Shown: in pieces, positions 1 to 13,982 of the stretch
Layout of the letters: each line of letters opens with the position of its first letter
Numbering within the stretch: position 1 is the first letter of the stretch
Origin: Collybiopsis luxurians FD-317 M1
Lineage: Eukaryota; Basidiomycota; Agaricomycetes; Agaricales; Omphalotaceae
NCBI GenBank assembly: GCA_000827265.1
Contig: KN834762.1
Coordinates: 436,939-500,938, forward strand
Length of the DNA stretch: 64,000 bases
Direction of reading: 5' to 3'
The notes under the pieces: model-generated
What the model was told of the DNA's origin: nothing
Seen by the model: the letters and a program-made list of their open reading frames with translations, nothing else
Database searches by the model: none
Translations under genes and position numbers: made by a program

Positions 1-367
1 CCATTGTTTTCTCTGCAATCGAACAACGCTACTCGGTGGAGTCTCCATCCACATACGCTCTGTAATGTTGGGATCTTTTCCTCGATTTGGCATCTGTGGT
101 ACCGCTTTGATACTACACATCCGCTCCCGTAATACTTAGGTACTTTCTGCACCGCCATACATATGAGGAACCGGACTTAACAATGTAGACCCCTTATGTT
201 CAAAGATTATAGCCATGCGTGATTGAAGGTTTGAATGGAATTCAAAAACAGAAACTTGATAAGGATGTAGGGAAGAACGGTTTCCGTAGGTTGCACTCGC
301 CAGTTGACCACAGTCATGTAATCTTTCGAGCTTGACGGAAAATGAGACGGTTTCTCTCGGCATGATA
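1..367. other. Left edge, no gene recognised
   Basis: The minus strand is open from 363 to 136 (75 codons), immediately beyond the stop codon of the NAT9-like gene. The translation matches no family I recognise and has no clear splice context. It is more likely 3' flank of the NAT9-like gene, or the end of a gene lying outside the window, than a gene of its own. Confidence 0.3.
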
Positions 368-1244
368 TCATTCAGATGTACCGGGATACCATCCCATCTC
401 TACTTCTTCAAAGACCTTGATTTCTTTGGTGATTCGAAAGCCTAAACTTTCGAACAGCTTGATACTCGGCAGATTTGTATCCGAGATACGGGTTATCAAA
501 CAGGTTGGAGGTACGAGATTTGGCATTTTGATGTGATGCTGAAGCGTCGGTGGTCTATCCGTCTGAGGATGCTGGGTGAAGTACTGTGGCGGACAGCCTG
601 TGACATACGAGAACATGAGTTGTAGTGCCTCCTTCGCAAAGCCCTTTCTGCGGAAAGAGGGCTCTGTCGATAATAATATTCAGTCAGCCAATGGGCAACC
701 GAAAAAAGTGGAACTTGTTCCCTACCCGCAATCATGATCTCAGCTTCAGCGGTGAATTCTTCCTCATCATCGGAGTCAATTTTGGAACCTGAGTCATGTT
801 TTTGGGTCCCAGGGGATCCAGAAAAAAATACGTTGACATCTCCTATCATCGGGCGTTGTGAGAGACGAGGATCCTTTGGGGAAGCGATTTCCGAGACGGA
901 AAGTGTCCCCTCGTTAGCAAGGATGATGAAAGTTAGTTTATCCTCGTCGTTTCGCCATCGCTCTGCACAGGGAGAGGATTAAGTCAACTCCGCGGCTATC
1001 ATCGTTATGAATCGTTACGTTGCATCTCAAACTCCTGTTCCAATGTAAGGGGCTCGCTTGCAGTTAAAACGCGAAGCTCCTCATTCTGCATCCAAGCATG
1101 ATATTTCTAAAGACGCGGAATAAATGAAGTTAAAACTGAAGCTTATTGCCGCTTAATCGGACTACCCACGGGAACGTGTTCTGCTTGATACGGAACAAGG
1201 AGGACGTTTTCTCCAATTAGCACAAGGTCCTGGTTGCAGAGCAT
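368..1244 (-). CDS. NAT9-like GNAT N-acetyltransferase
   Basis: Predicted cytoplasmic acetyl-CoA-dependent N-acetyltransferase of the NAT9 branch of the GNAT superfamily; animal NAT9 has been linked to microtubule stability, but the fungal substrate is not established. Exon 1 (1170-1244) encodes MLCNQDLVLIGENVLLVPY and ends in EHVP. Exon 2 begins KYHAWMQNEEL and contains LTASEPLTLEQEFEMQ. Exon 3 has DEDKLTFIILA and MIGDVNVFF, followed by an acidic insert and AEIMIAG. The last exon starts EPSFRRKGFAKEAL, the acetyl-CoA pyrophosphate loop, and contains NLPSIKLFESLGF. Block order and spacing match animal NAT9. The ATG at 1244 gives the conserved N-terminus. The gene has four coding exons with short GT-AG introns, and its neighbour upstream on the same strand is another GNAT protein of a different subfamily. 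The acidic serine-rich insert after MIGDVNVFF is longer than in animals. The exact 5' end of exon 3 is uncertain. Confidence 0.87.
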
Positions 1245-1418
1245 GTAAGAGTCGGTGCAAGTACAGCTTTGATCTGACGGACCGTCTACTCCGTTCGACA
1301 CTGCAAATGGAAATACATATATTGAAATTACATATCATTGATGGTATGGTACTAGAAGATACAGATATTACTTGTATGTAGATTAAATGTCCTGGTAAGA
1401 TAGTAAGATGACTTCTTT

Positions 1419-2291
1419 TCACAAAGACAACCGGTATTCAACGAAATTCATCTTCATACCCCCGGCTTCAAAATCGCTGTATGTGGTAGAATTGTAGGTC
1501 CAACCTATTTTGCCGTAAAGCTCCCGTGCGACAGGCTGGAAATTGGTAGTTTCAAGCCGCAACAAAGAAATCTGCTTTTCTTTGGCGTAGGAGATCAACG
1601 TTCGCATCAGCTTAGTACCGATGCCACGTTTGCGATATGCCGGTAAGACAAAAAGACGCTTCAATTCACCAATCATAGGTTCGTGATCAGTCTTTGGGGA
1701 GCAATCTTGGGTGATAATCAGTCCGCTTCAATAGGAAGGAAGCACGAAAGGCATCAACTTACCGAGCGCTACACAACCCACCACTTCGTATCCTCCTTCC
1801 GAAGTCGCAGAAGGAACCTCGGCAACCCAAAAACGTCTTGGGAGATGTCCATCTTTTTCATGCTCCAGTCGATAGTAGCGTTCAATATCAGACATGTCAC
1901 GACGAAGACCGGAACGATAGTAACCCAAAAAAGTTGTTCGAATCCGGTAGTAGACGGAAAGCATGAAGACGCAGGGCAATATGACTGCGACCAAGCCAAG
2001 GGTTCGGACATCGCGTATGGGAGCGAGAGCATACGTTCCTCCTCCACAAAGCAATAGCAGGTACGCCATATACATCGGGGTCCAATACATAAAGGCGCGA
2101 GTTATAGCAAAGTAACCGGCAGAGTTCACTGAAGACGGTCAGCATGTTGTGGAAAGAAAATAGGATGCGATCCTACCTCCATTGACCAAGCCAGTAAAGT
2201 ATACTTTCTGGACCTGTGAGGCGTCGGAGGGGTTGAATTGGCGTACGAGGACAGAATCCTTTGGTAGAAGAGGGCTCTGTTCCAAATCCAT
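1419..2291 (-). CDS. Membrane-anchored GNAT family N-acetyltransferase
   Basis: Predicted acetyltransferase with an N-terminal membrane anchor, in the general style of NAT8/camello-like proteins. Exon 1 (2177-2291) starts MDLEQSPLLPKDSVLVRQF. Exon 2 contains two hydrophobic stretches, around YMAYLLLLCGG and LGLVAVILPCVFMLSVYY, that look like a membrane hairpin placed between the first and later GNAT strands. These are followed by RRFWVAEV and GYEVVGCVAL. Exon 3 holds the core acetyl-CoA site, ELKRLFVLPAYRKRGIG, then KLMRTLISYAKEK and ARELYGKIGW. The last intron joins ALD to CSPKTDHEPM. The substrate cannot be deduced: membrane GNATs of this type act on small amines, cysteine conjugates or protein lysines. 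The 3' end lies 174 bp from the start of the NAT9-like gene on the same strand. The start is chosen as the only in-frame ATG giving a conserved-looking leader before the first intron. Confidence 0.8.
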
Positions 2292-3052
2292 GACTTAGAG
2301 GGATATCGACGCGTCTTGGCTATTCTGTCCCAGTTATAAGGCTCTGTCCCGTTGAATTCGTTACATTTTCAGCTAAGTGGTTCCGGATAGCCCGGGCTCG
2401 AAACCAAGTTGAGATGAATCGCGATCCCGAGGTACAGTGTTACCATCATATCACAAATTGAGGCAGAGGTTAATATTTTAATTGGGCGGAATTTATCGCT
2501 GGACTAACTTAAATGCTCTGTGTCGCTGTGTCACTGTCAGAGATGGACGCGTAGAAGATGGATTCGTCATCATCCATCATCACGAGCCCTTGACCACAGA
2601 TTAGGGTCACAGATTAGGACTTTCTCAAGTTGGCCTTCGATACCCTTTGCTTTCTCCTTGCAAAACGGCTCTATCTGTTATCTAAATGGAATGTGCAAGT
2701 ATACTATTTAATTAAAACGCATTGCTTTTTTCCTAGGTGACATAATTATCCTTAGCTTTTTCCTTGTCTCGTTATACCTTGTCCGAGTCCGAATTCGGAA
2801 TCATCCGTGTTAGATTTAGCGTACAACAACCAATGCCCAGACCCCAAACCCCACTCACGGTTGCAGTTACTCAGCGATATTTTGACGTCCGATGTCCCCA
2901 CTCTAAGCGGGATCGATCGTCATGTCTTTTCGTGACGCAACCTTGAACTATGTCCTTAAAGTTGGACAGACCATGTTCGAATCGTATTTTCCATCCGAGT
3001 CATTACACCTTTCCTTCCTATTTTTTAGCCTACTTTGAATTGCGAGTTACAG
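2292..3052. other. Divergent intergenic region
   Basis: About 760 bp between the minus-strand acetyltransferase and the plus-strand FAD protein. It must hold both promoters. Short open frames occur but none has coding character, splice sites or family similarity. No clear TATA box or repeat was seen. Confidence 0.5.
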
Positions 3053-5595
3053 ATGTCTAGTCAAGATATCAAAAATGGCAAACCAATGCGGGTCCTCATA
3101 GTCGGTGCGGGTGCAAGCGGCATGGCTTGTGCAGATGTCCTAGCTCAACATCCAGATCGGTTTCATGTAACCCTTGTGGATCCTCACAGTCACTGCGGTG
3201 GCCAAATGTTCTCTATTCCAATAGAGTCGCAGAACTTTGGCGCAGATTGGCTCAATCAGGGAGTCCAAGGGTGGGTCCCGTCTCTGTAATTCGATATCTG
3301 TCTTTACGAAATTATTAGGGGATCCCACATCTACCGGCACACACTGCATATGTTCAAAAAGCTCAATTATGAGCCCCAACCGTAGGGACATGCTGTGATA
3401 TTTGCCTAGTTCGCGTCTCTCATGCCGTCTATCTACTAGTGTTGATCTCCAGGTGTCATTTGGAAAGGGCGACACTGTGAGTCCACAATTCATTTTCTGT
3501 CTTGTATCTGCCTACATAGACGTCATTCAACTTAATTCAATGGTTTTTTTTTTTTAGTTCTGGACAAATGTCTATCCTACACAGTTAGTTGAGCGCCACT
3601 CTAAGGAAATCAAGCGCTTTTCTTGGGCCATCAAAGTCATGCGATGGTTCGAGCTTATTTTTGCCATGATACCTATCAGAGTAAGCCTCAAAATGTTCTT
3701 CTTTTCGGACGAGTCAGTCTTTGAGTTCTTTTCCTTGGAAACAACTGACACCTTGGCTTTAGATTTATCAATTGCCTCATCTATCCAAGGTAAGTGAAGC
3801 CTTGTGCTCTCGGCGCCGAGTCTCCAGTGCGCTTATAGAGTCTAAACAGCCTAGCGCTCTTTCTTGGTTTGTGCTCTTTTCTTCCCAGTCAAATTTTTAT
3901 TCATGGACAACTCCAATTCAGGCACAGGGAACGCAACTCCAGATCTTCCGACAGTGATGATGGAGAGGTTGTATACGTCCCCAACGTACGGCATGTGTAA
4001 GTACACCGTGCAGTGCTTCCGGCACAATACTGGCGCAACGCTACCCCTTCATGCCAATCCATCTGTCCGAACATTCCCATACTACTACTCTCCGCACAAA
4101 TCATTCCCATACTACTCTTTTTGCACAAATCAATCGAAGCTAATCCTAAAACATTTGTTGGCAGGGTATCCGGTTGACCCACAGATGTTGACTTCTAATC
4201 TACCCCCAATGGTCGTCTTTCCCGAAGCTACTGCTGTCTATTCAGCTTGGAAAACATCTTTGGAGAATAAAGGCGTTTCTATTCGACTTCAAACGCAAGT
4301 AGACCAAGTTCTATCTCGTTCCAAGAAAGGTGGTGTTCGCGTCGCCATCAGCCGAACAGCAAAAAAGGAATCTTCTCCTCTACCACCCGACAACGTTTTC
4401 GATCCGGAAGAAGGAAGGAAGCAAGGTTCCTGTACATCTCATGATTCACCTGATTCCTCAACAGCCAACGGCGCGGAACGCCAACCCATGGTCGAAACGT
4501 ACGATGAGATCGTATTCTGCGTGCTCGCCGATGAAGCCATGCGGATTCTCGGCAATCAGGCGAGGTGGATTGAAAAAAAGGTTCTGGGAGGTGTTAAATG
4601 GAGTGACGATGTCACTGTTACGCACAGCGTGAGTCAACTTCAACTACTTTTAACTTATTAGTGTTTTTCATCCCGTGAACGCCGACAATTTATTCTGACT
4701 GGATCGTAAATCCAGGATCTAAACTATATGAAAGAATGGTACGAACTGCAATACAATGGGGAAGTCGCTGTCATGGATCTCGGCAGGCGCAACGAGTCCG
4801 GCAGGATAGAGAAAGCAAAGACGTTGTTCCAACCGTGAGTCTTACTATTCGAAAATTCGTTTACTTTAGCGAGTTCTCTTCGAGTCTAACCGCTGGGCGG
4901 ATCTGTCTCGGTTCCCATTCCGACAGCATGTATCTGATCAAGCAGACCCCCGCTGACGGTCGGAAGTTGGAGATGAGTTTTGATTGTTCAGCATTTCAAT
5001 CTCAATTCCCAAAGGTACCGTCTGAGCCTCGCCTCGTCCTATAAATTCTTTTGAAGATCGATGATACATCACAGGAAGCTCCGTTAGAGAAGCACGTATT
5101 CCAGGTGAGATCCAAACCGGTCCTATTTTCCGAACGCTTGTATCGGGCGATCTTAATGCCATTCTGTCCACAGACGATTTTTCTGAACAAAAAGGACGAA
5201 AACACCTGGTCCAAAAATGAAATTAGGCCTGACAAGATAAGTCAGTCGACCCTCGCCTTTCCTTTCTTTCAAATATTCTGATAGGCTTTCAATTGCTCCC
5301 TACAGTTGCGGAAAGCTGGTGGCACCAATTTTGTCATTCCTACACGCATTACTTCTTTGTTGTGCCGTTTCTCTTCTTCTTGAATCGCATCCGCAGCCAC
5401 CGCTATCATACTCGTTTCGCGGGCTCCTGGACTCTGGTCAATGCACATGAAGTGGCGGTAATATCCGGTATGGCAGCGGCTTACAGTCTGGGCGCAGACT
5501 ATCCGAAGGAGCTGGAGGAAGATTCGTTTGCAAAACTTTGTTTCAAATTGTACCTCCTTCTAGTACACTGGCGATGGTTTCGTATTTCGTCATAA
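3053..5595 (+). CDS. FAD/NAD(P)-binding amine-oxidase-like oxidoreductase
   Basis: Predicted flavoprotein of the NAD/FAD-binding family that resembles flavin amine oxidases and desaturases; the substrate is unknown. The N-terminus has the Rossmann dinucleotide fold RVLIVGAGASGMACADVLA (GxGxxG) and, one strand later, VTLVDPHSHCGGQM. Many short exons follow: GSHIYRHTLHMF; VSFGKGDT; FWTNVYPTQLVERH; then GTGNATPDLPTVMMERLYT, where the intron removes a tract that is also open; TSNLPPMVVFPEATAVY; and YDEIVFCVLADEAMRIL. The C-terminal exons have WWHQFCHSY, a hydrophobic FFVVPFLFFL stretch and FAGSWTLVNAHEVAVISGM, the conserved C-terminal FAD-contacting block, ending in LGADYP. ATG 3053 is preferred because the only upstream in-frame start is a TTG. 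At least ten introns are implied. Low-complexity, acidic and serine-rich sequence interrupts the middle (about 4360-4490). Product is probably about 600 residues. Family assignment is good; biochemical role is not determinable. Confidence 0.82.
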
Positions 5596-8255
5596 AACTC
5601 ATGTTCTGAGGGGTTGACGAGAAGTTGATGTAGGTGAATGATGCACAGACATTACAGGTACAATATGAATGAAAGATGCCATGTATAGTATGTATATCGT
5701 CTGTCTATCTGAAGCTTGAAAGCGGAGCCATGTGTCACGCGAGAGGAAACAGTGATGAACTTGCTATTTTTTTTTTCAATCAGGTCCGACGTCCACACAG
5801 ACGTCCTTTAGGTTCTTTCTGAAACATTTACGTGCTTTCTCTAGCCTGCCCAATCTTATCGCTCAGAAATAACGTCGTACAGCTTTTACCAACGTCCTTC
5901 ATGGAGTAAAACTTGCTAGAGAGGTTCATAGTCTCATATTCAATAGTGAATGGTCCCTCTTCTAGCTCCATATTTGAGAGCTTGAATTGACCCGGTGAGT
6001 TTACATCCGAGTATTGTCAGCCGGATGCTGAGCGAATACTGAAAGAAATCTCCGAATTATTTTCCGATATATCAGCATTAGGCCTTCGGAACTGCTGTGG
6101 GGAATCATGGAGTTATGCTGCATGAGGGCCCGACACGACCTCGTATCGGAACTTTGGCAGCCAAGATAGTGAGCGAAATAGACACTATACCTGCATTGAG
6201 GAAGTCTAGGCCACGGAAGAACTCTGCCCCTTTGACAGAGTCTAAGAAGCGTTGAGCTGCTCCATCGGACGTATGTACTTGCCCCTACCTGTCCCTACTT
6301 GTCCCTGGTACCAGTCAGGCTTGTTCAAATTTGGAATAGAGCAGAATCAAAGAGTCGGGCGACCTTCATCCTATTCAGTTAGAGATTTAAAGCTCCCTGA
6401 AGTGTCCTTCATTCATTCAGGAATGATGACCGAACACAGTGGAACCAGACCTGCAGGGAAATTTTGATACTACGTCTGGTCGACATGCTTGTTATACATA
6501 GCTCAAGAACCTTATTGAATGTGACGTTTATTGAGCTCTAACCTTTTTCGGACTGGCGCACTGTTTCTGCACCAGATCAGCAACGCTGAGCGGGAGGGCC
6601 AGTAGACTTGTAGATTACATATTTTCTCTGAATGTACATATGCATCCCGCCCATGTTAATTTGTCTTCCAACAAATAGCAGAATTTCTGTCATATTTTCT
6701 TTGTCCAGTCTCAACAGCCTTCCGTATCGGCAAAATGATCAGTAATCAGAACATGGGAATTGGTCGAGAAATACATACCATGATCGGGAAGACCACCGAG
6801 GTATGCCCTCACTATGTAACGAAAAAGAGCATCAACAACTATATCGAATCACATTGTCTGAGGGCGTATCCGCACGTATCCTACCATCATTGCGCTCGAA
6901 ACAAACGGCCTATCATCCGCAAGAGAAAGAATCACTGAAAGAAAGGAAACACGCTGCAAACTTGCCCTGAGAATCGCATTTCGGATGTTCAGCTCTTCCG
7001 GGTTACATATCAGGACATTTACTGATAATTATCACTGCCGCATTGCACGGTATCGGTCCTTCTTGACCTGAAAGCCTGAGCTTGATATTATCGTCGCAAG
7101 GCAGCGAGTCGTACAGACTATGAATAAGAGTATGACGATGAGGCGGGACAAGGGCTTAACGAGCCAGCAACACCATAAGATTACTGGTCGAGAACAATCT
7201 CCAGTAGATGAACGATAGCAACGAATAATTTTGTTCAGTTGCTTGAGAGCGAAGCCTTTCCGATATCAAACTTAAACGTTGTAAAGAAACTGCGTGGGAA
7301 GGTGATAGGCGCTGGGGAAGCGCCCAGATGTACCTTCTTTCAATGTCATAGCCCTCGACGCCCTCGGTGCCACAGCTCGTTCCTGGCCTTTTCTTTCTGC
7401 ACAAAATAGCAATGAAATCTCAGATGTATTGATTCAATAGTCTTGATTTCAGCCAATGAAATGTGGAAATTTCGACGTCTACTTTCAATACTTTTCGTCT
7501 GACAGTTTGAGCAGTGCTTCAAGCTCAAGATTCTCCTCAACATCGAGACAATCAGGTGGACCTCCTTCGGTTCCGCCTTGTCAGGCTGAAAACTGTATAA
7601 AAAGGCCTGAAATCCGACAAAACAGAAAGTCAGCACATCGACAACACACCCAATTCCACCGTATCCTTAGCGTATTACTGTCGTCTTTCGCCGAATGACC
7701 CGAAAACCTTTGTATTCTCTGTCGGCACTTGAGCAAGCTGCACTGCAGATCTCTGGCGTAATAATTTCCGTTGAACGCCCAAAATTATGGATACCACGCT
7801 TTGGACGGGCGACGAGCTGAATTTGGCTGCTCATCTGAGATGATGAATAGCCTTGGCAAGAAAACTGTCACTGAAAAGGCTGGTGCTACAGGTTAGAAAG
7901 CTAGTTCGATAGCGACCTTGTAATGGCCGAACGCCAATCTGTCGATTCTTCATCAGCACCGGATCCTGTTCTTCCTCCAGGAATACAAATACGTCCCTCG
8001 GTACGAAGGCGCAGGTGCATGTAACAATCAACAAGAAAGGAATTAGCATCCCATCGTTGATCAAGAAGGGCACAGTTGCCACTCCCGTAACTTCCTTTAA
8101 GCTTATCGTTCCATTCCTGTGGCTCCTTTCATCTCCGTTCAAGTTGACGACCCCTTCGATATCCAATCTCATCCGAGGGTTCCCTTGCACGCCTTTGCTG
8201 CCATCAAGGTGAGGAGCATGCGGTCTATAGGAAATCTTCTCAAAGCACCCCGAAA

Positions 8256-8510
8256 TCCAGAAAGCTTATCTAAAAGAAATTATCCAGCTGGGGACGACGT
8301 ACAGGCAGCGGCTTTGGGATGCATGCGTTGTGTGGCTAAAGTTGAAAATACGCTAAACTCCAAAAAGCTTATCTGACGGAAATCATTCATCTGTGATAAT
8401 CAACGAGTAGCAGCCTCGCGATGCTCGCGTTCCGCACCTAAATTTTGGAGATTCTCTGAACACCAGAAAGTGTATCTAAATGAAACCATAGAACTGGGGA
8501 CGGCGTACCA
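8256..8510 (+). repeat. Diverged direct repeat of a coding-like segment
   Basis: A segment starting CCAGAAAGCTTATCTAAA near 8256 recurs in degraded form at about 8361 and again at about 8461 (CCAGAAAGTGTATCTAAA). The first and third copies continue through AGCTGGGGACGACGTAC and AACTGGGGACGGCGTAC. In one frame both read QKxYLxExIxLGTxY, so this may be a duplicated, decayed exon. I do not recognise the protein. Confidence 0.4.
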
Positions 8511-9544
8511 GCTTGCCAGCAAGCATCCATGCTGCCCATGAATTTAATTGAAGTACCGAGCCGGTTTCGATACCTAACTATTCTAGGTGAGTCCATTCTT
8601 AGGCCCACTATTTGCGCATGAAGAACGGGTGGTGTGGTGCTGACGGTACTTGCCTGCCTCCGTCCGTGGCTATCTAGTCAAATGGCCGCGGAAGTCTGAA
8701 GAAATGGTAAATTTTCAACTGATCGCGTACAAGCCGCAAGAAGACAATCGATGCGGGTGCAGAGGTGGCAAAATTTTTCAAGGTGTATCATCTTTTACGA
8801 CTTAGCAAGTCCATCATTCCGTTTGCGACTATCCCATCAATGACCTCTAGGTGCGTAGTGCTGATAATACCCCTCGAAGTGGAAAGTAGAGAAAAAAGGT
8901 CCACCATGCGAAACGGTAACTGTGCGCCGATCTTCTGGGAACTCATCGCGATGGTGGTTTTACTGAGGTCGAATAACCGCCAAGGACGTGCTAAGTAGTC
9001 GGTGTAGATTGAGAAATCGAAAGAGGGGGAGAAAGTCGAAGGTATGGATGAATGAAAGGCGAAGAATGAAGTTGACAAGGAGGCTAGTCTCGGAGAGATT
9101 CAGGAGAAGGAACGCAGCTAAGCTAGGCATATTCATTTTACTCAATGAGGCTCTGCTGTAAGATTACACCCGCTCTCTCAACGACTTTCGCGATCAGCCA
9201 CTGGATGCTCCGTCGTAGATCAGCGGCTTCTTTCCCTGTCCAATCCTTCATCCATGGTCATCTGTCTTTGCGCCAATCTTCTGGGAATTCAGGATCATAT
9301 TTTGCTGGCTTCATTGCCACGGATGTTCCTGCAGGTGGGAAGGGAGATATAATACCAAAGAATGAACAGGTGCTGAAGAAGGTTAATGGGTGGATGAGGG
9401 GTGGAGATACGATCATGATCAACAGAAGAAGCATGGCAGCGAAGTGGAGCATGTAAGTGTTTGTATAGTATTGATTTCATACAATTCTCATACATTTTGC
9501 TTCTCTTCTGTCCAGTGAATTCTGAATACATGCAGGACCTCCCA

Positions 9545-10240
9545 GGCAAGTCAGCGACCAGCGAAGCAGCGGCTTCTCAGTGAATAAGGAAGGTAGAGAA
9601 TCATGATGAGAGACGCTTTTCGGCACTGGTGGGTGCCCAGTTCCGCTCGCTTTTCTCATCGCCCGAAGCTTATTTGCGTTTTGCTCGTCTATACACCTTC
9701 CACGCTCTTGATCGCTGTATACATGAACCATTTAGTCACCGCCAGCTCCAGTCTCACCCCTTGCGGGTCGCATCTTGTTCCTCCACCCTATTCACACGCA
9801 CACTGGAGCCGAATTCCAGCCAAACATCCCTACATTTATGGCAAGTCAAATGAAAATATTCTTTCCTCGATCGAGTGTTTCCCTGTTTCTCTAGGCTCAA
9901 TTTTAACTCCTTATCAAAGTGCTATTCCTGAAGAAGCCAGCGAAGCGGTTTTTTCGGTGGATAAGACAAGTGAGCGAGAGGCGGTTTACGGCACTGGCCA
10001 TTTAAGTAGGCGCCCTAGGTTCTTCTACCATGCGTCTCTTATCGCCCTCTGCCTGTTATCGCGTTTTGCCCAACACTCCACACCGTGTTCTCCATGATAG
10101 AGTACAGCGACTGGTGACTTATCGGAAGCTCCAGGCTTTGTCCCTTATGGGCGCCTTTGTTCCTCCTGCCTCCTCCCCGCCCGCGTGGGGCCAAACCCCA
10201 GCCAAAGCATTGTCATATATGTCAGCGCTAAGATTGCACT
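9545..10240 (+). repeat. Ancient tandem duplication, about 390-bp period
   Basis: Landmarks recur in the same order about 390 bp apart: AGCGAAGCAG / AGCGAAGCGG, TTTTCGGCACTGG / TTTACGGCACTGG, TATTTGCGTTTTGC / TTATCGCGTTTTGC, and CCAGCCAAACAT / CCAGCCAAAGCAT. The copies are well diverged and contain indels. No intact gene lies across either unit. Judged by eye; an alignment would settle the true limits. Confidence 0.4.
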
Positions 10241-10517
10241 CTACCTGCAGGCTCAACTTGAGCCGATACAGGGGGATACCTTACCTCATCTTATCTTTTC
10301 GCGCTTCTGAGAACAGCACGTGAATATCACGTTTTCGTGATTCGCGACCTTGTCACGACACCATGGTCCATACAGGGCATAGTGTACATTGTACCCTGTA
10401 CACCTTACCACCAGGCATTGAACCATCGTCGATTCACTGCGGAAAGTACGACTGATTCAAATGTACATATAATTCCAAAGCTACAATTACAGTGGCTGCC
10501 GTTTACAATACTCAAGC

Positions 10518-12233
<1,716 letters not shown>

Positions 12234-12726
12234 TTTGGAATAAGTTGTTTAGAAACGTTGGGCGTAGTTGGAGGGAGAGATGGGGATGGGATGGGAAGTG
12301 GTTGAGAATCTAAACATAGATGGGAAGGCTTGCCAGGTGACTTGTGGGCGGATGAGGATGTTCGGGATCCCGAGCTAGCGTAGCAGGTTGTTTTTCGCTG
12401 TTCATGGCATTTTACAACTGTTCATGACGTTTGTACAGCTGTCGAATAGTAATTGTTTACAACTTGGCTGTCGAGAACAATAACGAAACTTGGTCAACAA
12501 TGGGCGGCTATTCCGGCCCGGTTCATTTCCTCGGCTAAAAATGGAAATTAATACGGCGTTGAATGTCTTTGCAAGAACAATAAGACGTTTTCAACAATGC
12601 CAGGTTTCTATAAAAACCAGCTCAAGCAAGCTAGAACCCCTTCATCAACTCTCTTTACGACCGATCAACGATCATTTCATCTTTTCTTCTCATTCGCTGC
12701 GCGATCTTGTTCACTAGTCCTCCAAC
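12234..12726. other. Divergent intergenic region
   Basis: About 490 bp separate the aldo/keto reductase start from the AA9 start. Only promoter sequence is expected. A good TATA box for the AA9 gene is present at 12609; nothing comparable was seen for the reductase. Confidence 0.5.
12609..12616 (+). promoter_or_regulatory. TATA box of the AA9 gene
   Basis: TATAAAAA, 118 bp before the AA9 start codon, followed by a CT-rich leader. Typical of strongly induced secreted-enzyme genes in Agaricomycetes. Confidence 0.6.
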
Positions 12727-13815
12727 ATGATTTCTGCTCTTTTTGTCTCCTTAGTCCTCTCTTCCCTCGTCTCCGCTCACGGCTGGCTCAACAGCGTCGC
12801 CATTGGCACGCAAACTTTCAAGGGCAATGTTCCCAACGCTAGTCCCACTGCATCTGTTATTCGACAGATTAACGATGTCGACCCTGTTAAAGGCGCTAAC
12901 AATTCTTTCCTTGCATGTGGCCAGAACGCGCAGTCAGCCACTCAAGTCGCTTCTGCCAACCCCGGTGACAATGTCGCTTTCTCTTGGGTCAACGGTGACG
13001 CTGGTCCTGTCAGTCCTTTGCCTGTCTAATGTTTTGTATATCGTTTCCTGACCCTAATCCGTTGTAGTGGGTCCACAACACTGGTCCAATGATGACCTAC
13101 ATGGCAAGTTGCGGAGACCAGAATTGTTCCTCTTTCGACGTGTCTACCGCAAGCTGGTTCAAAATCCAAGAGCAAGGTCGTGTTACCCCCGGCGGCGCAT
13201 GGGCAATGTCTCTAATGAACTCTGGAGCCCCCGCCAACGTCACCATCCCTTCCAATATCGCTCCCGGCAACTACATCATCCGACATGAGCTCCTTGCTCT
13301 TCAGATTGCTCAGACTTTGGGCGGAGCTGAATGGTACGTGACGTCGCACTCTCTATACTGCCCCGATGCTCACACACATCACAGGTATCCCGCATGCGTT
13401 CAGCTTCAAATTGGTGGAAACGGTACTGGTGCTCCGACAAGCGACGAATTGGTGAAACTTCCCGGAGCCTACTCTGATTCCGATCCAGGTGTCCTGGTAG
13501 ATGTACGTCTTCAATCTTACTTTTCATTCTTGTTTCTCATTCATCTCCTTTTTCCAGGCCTACTCCAACCCCAACGCCGACTATGTCTTCCCTGGTCCAC
13601 AAGTCGCTGCGTTCGTCAACGGCAGCTCGACCGGAACCGCTGACGCCAACTCGACTGCATCGGCCTCTGGATCCGCTACAGCCGCTTCGACCTCTGCTGC
13701 CACCTCTGGCTCTTCAGGCTCCTGCATGAAGAAGAAGAAGCGCGCTGCTGACCAAGCCCAACTCCCTCGTCCACGCACCGTCAGTAGGGTTATGAAGAAC
13801 ATCGTTATTGCCTAG
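12727..13815 (+). CDS. AA9 lytic polysaccharide monooxygenase
   Basis: Predicted secreted copper enzyme that oxidatively cleaves cellulose or related glucans. The signal peptide MISALFVSLVLSSLVSA ends just before His-Gly-Trp-Leu, so cleavage would expose the N-terminal copper-binding histidine (histidine brace). The second copper histidine lies in WVHNTGPMMTYMASC. Further AA9 hallmarks are WFKIQEQGR, IAPGNYIIRHELLALQ and EWYPACVQLQI, with the axial tyrosine in EWYP. Introns join GDAGP to WVHN, AEW to YPAC and LVD to AYSNP. Instead of a CBM1 module, the catalytic domain is followed by a Ser/Thr/Ala-rich linker (about 50 residues) and a basic tail beginning CMKKKKRAADQ that ends in RVMKNIVIA. 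The product is about 300 residues. Regiospecificity cannot be called by eye. Confidence 0.94.
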
Positions 13816-13982
13816 AGCTCTTGGTATGCGTTTCCCTCAATTCGGGTCTCTATCAGTCCTCATATCGCATTCCTTAGTTCTATTCACGTTTCGCATCACT
13901 CACTTAGAAAGACGTTGATCGTTTGAGGATCTAGTCACGGTTTATCTCATGAAATCATCCCACCAGTTGTATCGATAGCATT

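Larger units (their letters stand above)
5596..10517. other. Gene-poor stretch with degenerate repeats
   Basis: Nearly 5 kb without a gene I can support. Open frames are short, on both strands, and unlike known proteins. A TATA-like sequence with good context (TATAAAAAG, 7596-7604) precedes an ATG at 7695, but that frame closes after 41 codons. On the minus strand, 7346-7636 and 9258-9452 are open; the latter starts with a hydrophobic, signal-like leader, but no continuation is convincing. Diverged repeats lie at about 8256-8510 and 9545-10240 and are listed separately. Decayed genes or old transposon remnants are the simplest explanation. Confidence 0.45.

Noticed and set aside
7985..8220. 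Possible cytochrome P450 remnant on the plus strand
   Set aside because: A few residues suggested a P450 PERF-region context, but no haem-binding Cys motif, I-helix or ExxR motif could be found nearby.
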